The notes under the pieces: generated by a model
The model's input: only the letters and a program-made list of their open reading frames with translations
The model's database searches: none
What the model was told of the DNA's origin: nothing
Program-made: the position numbers and the translations under genes
Source of the DNA: SFHK01 sp964554795
GTDB taxonomy: Bacteria; Bacillota; Clostridia; Christensenellales; Aristaeellaceae
Direction: 5' to 3'
Length of the DNA: 64,000 nt
Assembly: GCA_964554795.1 (NCBI GenBank)
Contig: CAZKQB010000005.1
Location: forward strand, 1-64,000
Shown here: one piece after another, positions 1 to 8,349 of the stretch
Layout: each line of letters starts with the position of its first letter
Numbering within the stretch: position 1 is the stretch's first letter

Positions 1-31
1 TCAGGAAATAAAAGAATAAATAGAAGCCGAA

Positions 32-90
32 AACGCGGCCTCGCCTCCGAAAGCACTGAAGCATTCGGGCGAGGCCGCGTTGACGTTTTT
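32..90 (+). terminator. Rho-independent terminator
   Basis: A perfect 14-bp stem (32-45 pairing with 68-81) is followed by GACG and five T residues. It would end transcription entering from the left of the window. On the minus strand the stem is followed by four T residues, so it may act in both directions. Confidence 0.75.
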
Positions 91-490
91 ATCTGCGCAG
101 GTAAATCCGAGGATCTTTGGTATACGACAAAAAGGCACGTCCAATTGAAACGGAATTCCTTTATGGGCTCCGAAAATCGGACGCCGTTTGCTATAGAAAC
201 GGATGAGAAAAATAGCCGATTTCTTATGTGCGTCGAAGCGTAGAACTTCCCCGAGGTCAGAAAGCCTTTCGGCTTACTTTTATATATGATGTGAAAATCG
301 GTTGGTCTGCCGTTTGTACGGCGTTCATTGGCAGCATGCGTATCGCCGAAAACGCCGCAGTATCCGAAACCCACTCGGTGCGCATCACCTTATGGGTTTC
401 GGAAAAGCGACCATGCATTGAGGACTTCCCTTGGCATTACGGACATCTTGAGGACGGTGCTCTGTGGAGCGATCGCCTTAAAGGACGGGG
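91..490. other. Intergenic stretch without a convincing gene
   Basis: An 88-codon plus-strand frame (228-494) lacks a ribosome site and recognisable composition, so I do not call it. The stretch holds several short hairpins. The best is an 11-bp inverted repeat, TCCGAAACCCA at 363-373 and TGGGTTTCGGA at 393-403. It lies about 90 nt beyond the stop of the minus-strand zinc-ribbon gene, but no T run follows it on either strand. Confidence 0.5.
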
Positions 491-1852
491 TTAGTCATTC
501 GTGATATCGGTGGCATAGCGGCCGATCAGGTATGGATTATAGCCATCCTTGTAGAACAGACGCCCGGCTACGTCGGCATATACGGAATATTTCCCGCCAA
601 CGCTGAACGAACCAATGTCGGACTGGTTTTCAAGGATGATCAGCTGCTGCTCATCCGAGCCGACATCCATGACGGCAAACTGCTTCTCGCCCTCGTAGTA
701 CACATCCACAATTTTTCCGTTGCACAGGAACACGCGGCCGCGCCACTGCTCGTAGATCACGCGAAGCTGCTTGTAGTCCATGGCCCATGCATTGCGTGAA
801 TACTCTGCCTTGGCGGGCAGATAGTTCACGTAGAAGGAAATTGTGGAGGCGCGTTTGCCCTCCATTGTGGCGCGGAAGGAGACGACATTATCGCCATAGC
901 TGGAGAATTTCGCTTTAAACGAGAATTCGCCTGTTTCCTGATCGATGACCAGACTGGCTGGGTCGTAGTTGCTGTCCACGGTAATCCATGCGCCGGGGTC
1001 GGTTTTGCCGACGATGGTCATGTAGTTCAGCGTGCTGGTGTAGCCCACCGAGGTGGCAAGCTCCAGATTGATCTCCATTTCGTTGCGGAAAAAGACCAGG
1101 TCGCGGCGTGCTTCCTTATGATGGTCGGTGCGCACGATGATGGAAATGTTGTTTTCACCGATTGGGTATATGTTCACGTTCAGTGAAAGCGCACCGCTTC
1201 GGTCGACCTTACTGCTGACGTCCTCGCCGTTAATGATGACCTGACTGCCGTATACGACGTTCATGTTGATTGTGGCCAGCGAGGTAATCACGTTTACGCG
1301 GTCGGTTGTGGGGCTGGTGATTGAGATCGGCGCTTCCGGCACGGGCACATTGATCGTGAACGCAGGCAGACGCGTTTTCCGTCCGGTGGCGCTGATGTGC
1401 ACCGGCGAAATCGTCAGCTCTGCGCTTTCGATGTCCTCAGGGTCGGAATCAAACCAGATGTAATCGGCGAATTCCACGCGCGCCACGCCGCCGATGTACT
1501 GGTAGCTTTTGCCTAACTCCTCGATGTATACGCTGTCGCCATCCTTGCCGAAGAACGAAATGGCATGCCCCTGCACGCCGTTGTCCATCGTGATCAACTC
1601 AATGGTATGGTTCACATAGTTGCGCTCAAGGCGCTTGGCGTCGCGCCAGTAGTAAATGCGTACGCCGACAAAGGTAAACAGAGCCGCCGTAATCAGAATG
1701 CCAAGCAGCACCGCAAGCGTGCGCACAATCAGCGTGGGCACCGGGATGGGCTGATCCATCTGCGCCTTATCGGTGGAAATCAACGGCAGGCCGCAGCGCG
1801 GGCAGGCATCCATGGACGGTCTCAGTGTTGAACCGCATCTGGGACATTTCAA
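491..1852 (-). CDS. Zinc-ribbon, membrane-anchored protein with a large extracellular region
   Basis: A 453-residue protein. Residues 3-20 form a double CxxC zinc ribbon (CPRCG about 14 residues before a second CPRCG), followed by one membrane helix at about 37-65 and some 380 extracytoplasmic residues. That region is rich in beta strand and resembles Ig-like surface modules, but I cannot assign a family. The start is TTG at 1852, ten bases downstream of a GGAGG, with a good promoter behind it. The architecture (cytoplasmic zinc ribbon, one helix, outer domains) recurs in the 1345-residue protein at 54407-58444. The function is unknown; a cell-envelope role is inference. Confidence 0.8.
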   Translation of the reverse strand: MKCPRCGSTLRPSMDACPRCGLPLISTDKAQMDQPIPVPTLIVRTLAVLLGILITAALFTFVGVRIYYWRDAKRLERNYVNHTIELITMDNGVQGHAISFFGKDGDSVYIEELGKSYQYIGGVARVEFADYIWFDSDPEDIESAELTISPVHISATGRKTRLPAFTINVPVPEAPISITSPTTDRVNVITSLATINMNVVYGSQVIINGEDVSSKVDRSGALSLNVNIYPIGENNISIIVRTDHHKEARRDLVFFRNEMEINLELATSVGYTSTLNYMTIVGKTDPGAWITVDSNYDPASLVIDQETGEFSFKAKFSSYGDNVVSFRATMEGKRASTISFYVNYLPAKAEYSRNAWAMDYKQLRVIYEQWRGRVFLCNGKIVDVYYEGEKQFAVMDVGSDEQQLIILENQSDIGSFSVGGKYSVYADVAGRLFYKDGYNPYLIGRYATDITND

Positions 1853-1885
1853 GGGACAGTTTCCTCCAGAAAATAATCTACAAAC

Positions 1886-1914
1886 ATTGTATCACAAATG
1901 GCCTTCATTCTCAA
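1886..1914 (-). promoter_or_regulatory. SigA-type promoter of the zinc-ribbon gene
   Basis: On the minus strand: TTGAGA, 17-nt spacer, TACAAT, about 35 bp before the TTG start at 1852. Confidence 0.65.
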
Positions 1915-1955
1915 GTGTGAATCTGCGCGAATTTATGGCTTGCAGCAGGCACGGC

Positions 1956-1984
1956 TTGAAAAAGCGCGGGGTATCATATATAAT
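1956..1984 (+). promoter_or_regulatory. SigA-type promoter of the sulfatase gene
   Basis: TTGAAA (1956-1961), 17-nt spacer, perfect TATAAT (1979-1984). It lies 30 bp before the chosen start at 2015 and excludes the longer frame that opens at 1898. Confidence 0.8.
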
Positions 1985-2014
1985 GGAGGCATCAACGGGA
2001 AGGGGCTGGAGGTT

Positions 2015-3502
2015 ATGAGCAGCAAATGCCGAATGCCGAACATCGTATTGATCCTCTCCGATGATCAGGGTGCGTGGGCCATGCACTGCGCCGGAACGCC
2101 CGAGCTATATACGCCAAATCTCGATCGCCTGGCGAGGGAGGGCGTACGGTTTTCGGATTTTTACTGTGCATCGCCCGTCTGCTCTCCGGCACGTGCTTCG
2201 CTTCTGACCGGGCGCATGCCCTCTGCGCATGGCGTACATGATTGGCTGCGTTCCGGTAATGTGGACGCGAAGAGATTTGCGGGTGCGGGCGGGGAAAACC
2301 CATACGGCGGCTATGCGGACGAAACCGAGCCTATTGCCTATTTGGAAGGCATGCCTACTTATACCGACATGCTCGCCGAAGCGGGCTATGTATGTGCGCT
2401 CAGCGGAAAATGGCATCTTGGCGACAGTGCGCGCCCGCAGCATGGATTTACGGCATGGTTTACCCTTGGCGCGGGCGGATGCTTTTATTATCATCCGGAC
2501 GTAGTTGAGAACGGCGGTATTACCGTTCGCCATGGCGAATACGTCACCGACCTGATTACCGATCGTGCCTGCGCGGATATAGAGCGTTTCGCAGGGCAGG
2601 ATAGGCCGTTTTATTTGAGTGTGCATTACACGGCGCCGCATTCTCCGTGGGAGAAGGAGCAGCATCCGAAGCGGTGGATCGATTACTACGATACGTGTGC
2701 GTTCAACAGCATCCCGGATGTGCCTGACGATCCGGATATGGTAACCGGCCCCGTGTATGGTACGAAGCGCCGCCACGAAAATCTGCGAGGCTATTTTGCA
2801 GCAACTTCCGCCATGGACGAGGGCGTTGGCCGCATACTGGATACGCTGGAGGAGTGGGGGATCCTGGATGATACGCTTGTGATCTTTACGGCCGACAACG
2901 GCATGAGCATGGGACATCATGGCATATGGGGTAAGGGAAATGGCACGTTTCCCTGCAATATGTATGATACTGCGGTGAAGGTGCCCTTTCTTCTGCGGTA
3001 TCCGCCGTTGGTGAAGCATCCCGGCACGGTGATCGACGCGATGGTCAGCGCCTGCGATCTATATCCTACGCTGGCAGAGCTGGTGGGTAAAGAGGCTCCG
3101 AAGGGGCTGCCCGGCGTGAGCTTCTTGCAGGTGCTTCGAGGCGAGGCGGGGCGCGAGGACGTGATCATCGTGGATGAATACGGCCCGGTGCGGATGCTGC
3201 GTACCCGAGAATGGAAGTATGTGCACCGCTATCCCTTCGGACCGCATGCGCTGTTTGATTTGGCAAATGACCCGGAGGAAACGCGCAATGTGGTAAATGA
3301 CCCGCAAAATGCGGTGCGCGTGACGGAAATGCGCCGCCGTCTGAATGAGTTTTTTCTGAAATATGCCGACCCTGCGCTGGACGGATCCCGCGAGGGCGTA
3401 ACCGGATCTGGCCAGCTTTGTCGCGCGGGCATCTATGCGACCCGGCCGGATGTGTATGCGCCTATTCCCATCACGCGTAAGGAGCAGGGGACTTCGCAAT
3501 GA
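2015..3502 (+). CDS. Type I sulfatase (formylglycine-dependent, arylsulfatase family)
   Basis: A 495-residue sulfatase of the alkaline-phosphatase superfamily that hydrolyses sulfate esters. The N-terminus has the metal-binding NIVLILSDDQG. The signature CSPARASLLTGR supplies the cysteine that must be converted to formylglycine; in anaerobes a radical-SAM maturase (anSME) does this, and none lies in the window. GKWHLG and a later TADNG segment supply further active-site and metal residues. No signal peptide is seen, so the enzyme is probably cytoplasmic and acts on imported sugars or small sulfated compounds. The start is ATG 2015, behind CTGGAGG and downstream of a clear promoter; the frame is open upstream but lies across that promoter. 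The substrate cannot be read from sequence. Confidence 0.92.
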   Translation: MSSKCRMPNIVLILSDDQGAWAMHCAGTPELYTPNLDRLAREGVRFSDFYCASPVCSPARASLLTGRMPSAHGVHDWLRSGNVDAKRFAGAGGENPYGGYADETEPIAYLEGMPTYTDMLAEAGYVCALSGKWHLGDSARPQHGFTAWFTLGAGGCFYYHPDVVENGGITVRHGEYVTDLITDRACADIERFAGQDRPFYLSVHYTAPHSPWEKEQHPKRWIDYYDTCAFNSIPDVPDDPDMVTGPVYGTKRRHENLRGYFAATSAMDEGVGRILDTLEEWGILDDTLVIFTADNGMSMGHHGIWGKGNGTFPCNMYDTAVKVPFLLRYPPLVKHPGTVIDAMVSACDLYPTLAELVGKEAPKGLPGVSFLQVLRGEAGREDVIIVDEYGPVRMLRTREWKYVHRYPFGPHALFDLANDPEETRNVVNDPQNAVRVTEMRRRLNEFFLKYADPALDGSREGVTGSGQLCRAGIYATRPDVYAPIPITRKEQGTSQ

Positions 3503-3574
3503 GGAATTTGAGTCGGCAATCATCGCAGAGGTTGGCTTCGAAGCATTGGCAGAAAAGGAAAGGGATGGAAAGCT

Positions 3575-3798
3575 ATGAGGGAAGAGGAACGAATTCGGGA
3601 AGGACTGCTGTTTGTCCGGCAGACCCGTAGCTTAAGCGCATGCACAACCTGAATCTGGATTATAATCGTACCTATGAGCATGAAACCGAAAAACGTACGT
3701 TTGCTGCCGGAAATCCATACCGCGTGATTCGCGAGATTACCGAGGCGGATAGCATGGTCAATCACTCGGAGCGGCTGGGCGGCAGTCGGCCGAAATAA
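3575..3798 (+). pseudogene. Remnant of a sugar (maltose/galactoside-type) O-acetyltransferase
   Basis: Two collinear pieces match this family. The first opens at ATG 3575 (MREEERIREGLLF) and resembles the N-terminus of Maa/LacA. A frame change near 3620-3640 leads into a second frame (MHNLNLDYNRTYEHETEKR), which continues the N-terminal domain and then jumps to AAGNPYRVIREIT, the conserved end of the left-handed beta-helix. The whole hexapeptide-repeat catalytic body, over 100 residues, is missing. Both the frameshift and the internal deletion make it nonfunctional. It lies between the sulfatase and the AlkP-like gene. The family call comes from recognising these motifs, not from a search. 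Confidence 0.75.
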
Positions 3799-3815
3799 TG
3801 AAAGGAAGGAAAACG

Positions 3816-4619
3816 ATGGATTCATACAATGCCTTTTCACTGACTGGCATCGCTGCGGCGTTGGCAGGCGCACTGAAAATCGAGCCTCCGCACTGCGCGG
3901 AGGAAGCAAACCCGTTCCTTACCGAATTCCTTGCAAACCACGCGCCGGAGGGACATGTGGATCGCGTGTTCATGTACAATCCTGATGCGATTGGACATTG
4001 GGTGTATCAGAAATATACGCCCATGTTTGCCGGCGTCGTGCGTCATACGCAGCTTGCGCTGCCGCTGAAGACCGTCATGCCGTCGGTCACGCCGGTTTGC
4101 TTCGCTACGATGTATTCTGGCGCGTATCCTGAAACGCACGGCATTCGTCGCTATGAAAAGCCGGTTCTGAAAATTGATACACTGTTTGACGCTGTGCTTC
4201 GCGTGGGAAAGAAATGCTGCATCGTGGGCGATACGCAGTGCAGCATGATGCATATCTTCCGGGAGCGCGACATGGATTATTTTGCGTTCGACACAATTGA
4301 GGAAATCAACGCGAAGGCGGCGGAGCTGATTCAAGAGGACGCGTACGACCTGCTGTGTATATATAATGGAAACTACGATTCGATCATGCACAAAACCGGC
4401 CCGGAGAGTGCGGCGTCGCTGGAAGCGCTGCGGCAAAATGTCCAGGCATTCGACGCGTTTGCAAAGCAGATTCAGCAGCAGTGGCGAGGCCATCGGACTC
4501 TGCTTGGGTTTGCAATGGATCATGGCTGCCATGAAATCGACGGCGGCTGCGGGAGCCACGGCCTCGATATGCCGGAGGATCTGAATATTCACCACTTCTA
4601 CGGAATTGTGAACGGATAA
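3816..4619 (+). CDS. AlkP-superfamily phosphodiesterase/hydrolase
   Basis: A 267-residue protein of the nucleotide pyrophosphatase/phosphodiesterase-like branch of the alkaline phosphatase superfamily. The segment SVTPVCFATMYSGAYPETHG carries the nucleophile Thr/Ser region. The C-terminal DHGCH and GSHG are the second and third metal-ligand motifs. It is short for the family but keeps both metal clusters, so it may be active. The start is ATG 3816 behind AAGGAAGGA; an in-frame ATG at 3798 overlaps the stop of the pseudogene and has a poorer site. It lies downstream of the sulfatase and shares its superfamily, but the substrate is unknown. A strong terminator follows. Confidence 0.8.
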   Translation: MDSYNAFSLTGIAAALAGALKIEPPHCAEEANPFLTEFLANHAPEGHVDRVFMYNPDAIGHWVYQKYTPMFAGVVRHTQLALPLKTVMPSVTPVCFATMYSGAYPETHGIRRYEKPVLKIDTLFDAVLRVGKKCCIVGDTQCSMMHIFRERDMDYFAFDTIEEINAKAAELIQEDAYDLLCIYNGNYDSIMHKTGPESAASLEALRQNVQAFDAFAKQIQQQWRGHRTLLGFAMDHGCHEIDGGCGSHGLDMPEDLNIHHFYGIVNG

Positions 4620-4748
4620 AAAACATTTGCTGCATTCTGGTTTATGGTATAAGGAAGGAGCAGCGAGCGAGGACTTGCGGGCATTCTACATCCAAATCGT
4701 TTTGCATGAAGCTCTGTGAAAGGGACGCCGGGAACGGCAAGGCACGTT

Positions 4749-4787
4749 GAACGGTCGTTGGAGAAACTCCAATGACTGTTCTTTTTT
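4749..4787 (+). terminator. Rho-independent terminator
   Basis: A 15-bp stem (4749-4763 with 4767-4781) has two G-U pairs and an AAA loop, followed by six T residues. It ends the sulfatase/AlkP unit. Confidence 0.9.
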
Positions 4788-5026
4788 CTAAAATATATGG
4801 CAGGCGATATACGGATTATGCGATGAATATGGAAGGCGATTCCGAAAATAAAAACTCGAACAAACCAAACAATGATTCAGAAATTTGCCGCACAAAGCCC
4901 AACCCTTTCCTTAATGGCTCGCCGTGTGCTTGATACTTGTACAATGCGGTCAAGAAATGGAATTTTGCTTGCATTTGGCGCGGTTTTGACGTATATTGTT
5001 GGGGAGGATGCGGAGGTGAGGGACGG

Positions 5027-5920
5027 ATGCCTGAAAAGAGCAGCACGCGGTTTCGGGAAAACAGCAATGAAGAATGGCTGGAAAAATCTACGCCGGAATT
5101 TCCCTATCAGAGCTCGCGGGTGCATTTGAACGACAGAAACGTCTTCTGGCACTGGCACGGCGCAGTGGAGCTGTTTTACATGGAAAAGGGCGCGCTGGAG
5201 TATTATACGCCGCAGGGACGCATGTTTTTCCCGGAGGGCTCGGGCGGTCTGATCAATTCCGATGTTCTGCACCGAACGACGCCGCAGAGCATGGAACGGG
5301 AAACGGTGCAGCTTCTGCACCTGTTCGATGCGTCGTTGCTGGCAGATCATGCGGGAGGACGGATCATGCGCCGGTATATTCTGCCGCTGATTTCGCCTTC
5401 GCGCCCTGAGGTGCTGGCGCTTTCTCCGCAGAATCCCGCTCATGCAGAGACGCTTGCAAAGCTACGCGCGTCGTTTGCACTGTCCGAGGACGAGTTTGGC
5501 TATGAATTGAAGCTGCGCGAAGTGTTGACGAGCATATGGCTTGATCTGTTCCGGCTGTTTCCCGCAGAGACGGAGCGGCGCGACGGCGGGAATGGGGCGC
5601 TTAAGCAGATGATGACCTACGTTCAGGAGCACTATGCCGAGCCAATCCGAATTCGGGATGTGGCTGCGGCCGGGTTTGTGAGCGAGAGAGAGTGCTATCG
5701 TGCGTTTCATGATGCGCTGCATGCCTCTCCGCTGAAATACGTGACGGACGTTCGGCTTCGCCATGCCTGCACGCGGCTCTCGAAGGGAAATGAGTCTGTA
5801 ACGGAGGTTGCACTCGCCAGCGGCTTTGGCAGCGCCAGCTTTTTCGGAAAGGTTTTTCGCGCGCGCTTCGGCACGACGCCGACCGAGTACAGGCAAAGTT
5901 GGCAGGATACTACCAAATAG
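5027..5920 (+). CDS. AraC-family transcriptional regulator
   Basis: A 297-residue regulator. The N-terminal half is a cupin-like effector domain (WHWHGAVELFYMEKG and following beta strands). The last 100 residues form two helix-turn-helix motifs, ending in the family signature VTEVALASGFGSASFFGKVF. The start is ATG 5027 behind GGAGGTGAG; the frame extends 30 codons further upstream without a better site. It is flanked by a terminator and a long noncoding stretch, so it is probably monocistronic. By family it would sense a small ligand, often a sugar. The neighbouring sulfatase genes are possible targets, but no operator can be shown. Confidence 0.9.
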   Translation: MPEKSSTRFRENSNEEWLEKSTPEFPYQSSRVHLNDRNVFWHWHGAVELFYMEKGALEYYTPQGRMFFPEGSGGLINSDVLHRTTPQSMERETVQLLHLFDASLLADHAGGRIMRRYILPLISPSRPEVLALSPQNPAHAETLAKLRASFALSEDEFGYELKLREVLTSIWLDLFRLFPAETERRDGGNGALKQMMTYVQEHYAEPIRIRDVAAAGFVSERECYRAFHDALHASPLKYVTDVRLRHACTRLSKGNESVTEVALASGFGSASFFGKVFRARFGTTPTEYRQSWQDTTK

Positions 5921-6485
5921 CGGCGCAATATGCATATCGGTGAAACCTTCAAATGCGATAAAATGCCATCGTAAGGGTGCGTTATCCGCGATTTAGAAGG
6001 ATAAACCATGGTAAATCGTAAGATTCCGAAGCAAGAGGCGGGCAGAATTCTTCGAGTCTGCTGTCCCTGGTCTGTCTGCATTTGCCCCCCGGTGGAGGAG
6101 CAGGTAAACCACAGACAGCCTCGCAACTTCATGGCCGCGAGCCATTTAAACGCGGGATAACCCGTTTACGGATTCCATCACTGATCTGAAAAATGATACA
6201 TCTGCATTGCCATCGTCCTTATCCATAATGTGACGAGTGTGGTCGTTTTGCGCTCAGCGATTCGAAAGAGTCGTTTTTGTTCTGCACTGTTTTCTTTGGA
6301 GTCTGTGCTGGACTGAATATAGACTGGGCGCGGTCAGACAAGGCTCTACCAGCTACGTATGGCTCGTACGACTGACGGATCGAGGAAATTGGACGGCGGC
6401 AACGGGGAATTTGGCTCCGATATGCGCTCTGGCGGCGTGCAATGCAAGAGTCGGATGCGAGCCGGAACGAGAATGGGGGATGAGA
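5921..6485. other. Intergenic stretch, no gene seen
   Basis: The HTH frame that follows stays open back to 6237 but has no start signal there, and its upstream residues look like translated noncoding DNA. A weak imperfect hairpin lies near 6145-6170. No promoter could be assigned. Confidence 0.5.
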
Positions 6486-6974
6486 ATGAACTGGTTTCAG
6501 ATGAGCGCGCAGGAAAGAGAAGCGATTCAGGCAGCGGCAAGGGCGACAAAGGATGGAAACGTAGCCCGCAGGCTGAATGTGCTGCTTATGCGCTGCGACG
6601 GATATAAGGTGCGGGAAATCGCGGAGCGTACGGGCCTGAAGTCCGGCAGCATTTTTAAAATGTGCCAACGCTATCGGGAGGAAGGACTGGAAGCGTTTGC
6701 GACGAATAAATACGGCGGCAATCATCGTGCGCTGACGGAGGAGCAGGAAAAGCGAATTCTGTTGCAGTTTGAAAAGGCGGCCGCGGCAGGCATGGCGGTT
6801 CAGGCTGTGGAAATTAAGGCGGCCTTTGATCAGGCGCGTGGTAGGAAAACGGGCAATGGCTACATCTATATGCTGCTGAAGCGACATGGATGGCGAAGGG
6901 TCACGGAGGAACCCATGCCCGAAGGCAGCGCTGCCGCCCACTGGGTTCCCAAGAAGCCCTGCGCCCGAGACTGA
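6486..6974 (+). CDS. IS630-type helix-turn-helix protein without a DDE domain
   Basis: A 162-residue protein matching the DNA-binding half of IS630/Tc1-like transposases. It has an N-terminal HTH (RRLNVLLMRCDGYKVREIAE, then LKSGSIFKMCQRYREEG) followed by a winged-helix part (QAVEIKAAFD to YIYMLLKRHGWRRV). In full transposases a DDE catalytic domain comes next; here the frame ends 20 residues later at a minus-strand terminator. It is therefore either a truncated insertion sequence or a stand-alone regulator derived from one. The start is ATG 6486 behind GGGGGA. No terminal inverted repeats were recognised. Confidence 0.65.
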   Translation: MNWFQMSAQEREAIQAAARATKDGNVARRLNVLLMRCDGYKVREIAERTGLKSGSIFKMCQRYREEGLEAFATNKYGGNHRALTEEQEKRILLQFEKAAAAGMAVQAVEIKAAFDQARGRKTGNGYIYMLLKRHGWRRVTEEPMPEGSAAAHWVPKKPCARD

Positions 6975-7000
6975 CGCGCATAAGGATAATTTCATACATG

Positions 7001-7036
7001 AAAAAACGGCTCCGTCCAGTAGGTGGACGGAGCCGT
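7001..7036 (-). terminator. Rho-independent terminator of the deacetylase operon
   Basis: A perfect 13-bp stem (7006-7018 with 7024-7036) with a five-base loop, followed on the minus strand by six T residues. It lies 20 bp past the stop of the deacetylase gene. Confidence 0.92.
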
Positions 7037-7056
7037 GCGAATTTATGGGACTGTGC

Positions 7057-8322
7057 CTACGATTCAGTGGAAGCGTCAGGCTCGCGCGTGCTGATCGTTG
7101 CCTGAGGAGAGGCGGCGACGCTCGAGAAAACGGGGTTCGGGTTGACAGGCGCAGCATCGGAGAAAAGCAGAGCCTGCATTTCCGGCTCGGCGTAGTCGCT
7201 GACTTCCAGCCCGGCGACCCGTTGAAAGGCCTGCACACCGGCTAACGTGACGGAACCATAATCGCCGTCTATGGCGCTGTCCGCCGGCATGTACTTCAGC
7301 TCAACCAGACGTCGCTGCAGGAACTTTATGGCATGCATCTTCATCTTCGGCCCAATTCGAACGTAATTGTCGTATACATACGGCTCAGGCGAGGGCACGG
7401 GAACGCTGAGTGGATCCGTCGTGAGCGGCGAGGTCTGGTTTTCCTCAAAGCCGAGAAGCTCGTTGAGCGTTACCAGTCGGTACCCCTGGCTCACGGCGTA
7501 GGGGATGAACTCCTTCAGCCTCGCGAGATCCTTGTCCTTGGTGTGAAACAGGAAGATGCTGCCGGGTTTCAGATGCTGCTTGATGTTTTTGATGCTGGTG
7601 TTGGAGCCGCTGTAGCTCCAGCTTAGCACGCCTCTGTAGCCGAGCTGATCCAGATACTGATGCGTACGCGGGTCCGCCTCGCCGTTGCCGCCGGGCATGC
7701 GTAGAAAGTGCATCTGATAGTTCACGCCCAGTGTCTCGTTGACCAGCTGCTGCTGTTTGAAGATGGACTCGGCCATTTCGGCATCGCTCATCATATACAG
7801 CCTGTCGTGCCCATAGGTGTGGTTCTCGATTTCGAACCCCAGCTCATAATAGGCGCGCCGAACGGTGTTCCGAATCTTGGCGTTCTCCAGCATCTCGCCC
7901 ACAGGGAAGAGCGTCAGCTTGGCGTTATAGTCCATGGCAAGCTGGCAGATCTTGTTCAGGTTCGAGGGCTGCGCGAGGTCGTCTATTGTGATGGCGATTA
8001 TCTTTTCGGTCGTCTTCACGTTCCGGTAAACGGGCAGATAGCCGTCTACCGCATAGCTCTGCGCGGTGGGCGAGGGAGAGGGCGTGGGAACCGAAGTGGG
8101 CTCCTCGGTCGGTACGGCGGTATCCGTAGGCACGGGTGTTTCAGTGGCGACGGGTACTGTCTGCTGACTGGTGAGGTCCGGTGCGCCGCGACGCCCGGAG
8201 CAGCCGCGCGACAAAAGCACGATCATCACGACGATTTCAACGAGGATTGCTAGTACCACGATTGCCACAACTTGATTGCGCTTCCGTGTACGGCGGAGGT
8301 ATCTTTCATCCCGGTAAGGCAT
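7057..8322 (-). CDS. Membrane-anchored polysaccharide deacetylase with a peptidoglycan-binding domain
   Basis: A 421-residue NodB-fold (carbohydrate esterase 4) protein. It has a basic N-terminus, one membrane helix at about 18-40 and a Pro/Thr linker (about 55-90). The deacetylase core follows: ITIDDLAQP (motif 1; the usual TFDDG aspartates become IDD), HTYGH (metal histidines) and RMPGG (motif 3). A second Pro-rich linker leads to a C-terminal peptidoglycan_binding_1 unit (LQRRLVELKYMPADSAIDGD onward). It most likely removes acetyl groups from peptidoglycan or another wall glycan outside the cell. It is 27 bp downstream of, and probably cotranscribed with, the DUF4965 gene. The altered motif 1 may affect catalysis. 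Confidence 0.9.
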   Translation of the reverse strand: MPYRDERYLRRTRKRNQVVAIVVLAILVEIVVMIVLLSRGCSGRRGAPDLTSQQTVPVATETPVPTDTAVPTEEPTSVPTPSPSPTAQSYAVDGYLPVYRNVKTTEKIIAITIDDLAQPSNLNKICQLAMDYNAKLTLFPVGEMLENAKIRNTVRRAYYELGFEIENHTYGHDRLYMMSDAEMAESIFKQQQLVNETLGVNYQMHFLRMPGGNGEADPRTHQYLDQLGYRGVLSWSYSGSNTSIKNIKQHLKPGSIFLFHTKDKDLARLKEFIPYAVSQGYRLVTLNELLGFEENQTSPLTTDPLSVPVPSPEPYVYDNYVRIGPKMKMHAIKFLQRRLVELKYMPADSAIDGDYGSVTLAGVQAFQRVAGLEVSDYAEPEMQALLFSDAAPVNPNPVFSSVAASPQATISTREPDASTES

Positions 8323-8349
8323 GGGAAAGCTTCCTTTCGTAGGAGGGTG

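Noticed and set aside
228..494. 88-codon plus-strand frame at the left end
   Set aside because: No ribosome site, no recognisable motif, and composition like the surrounding noncoding DNA.
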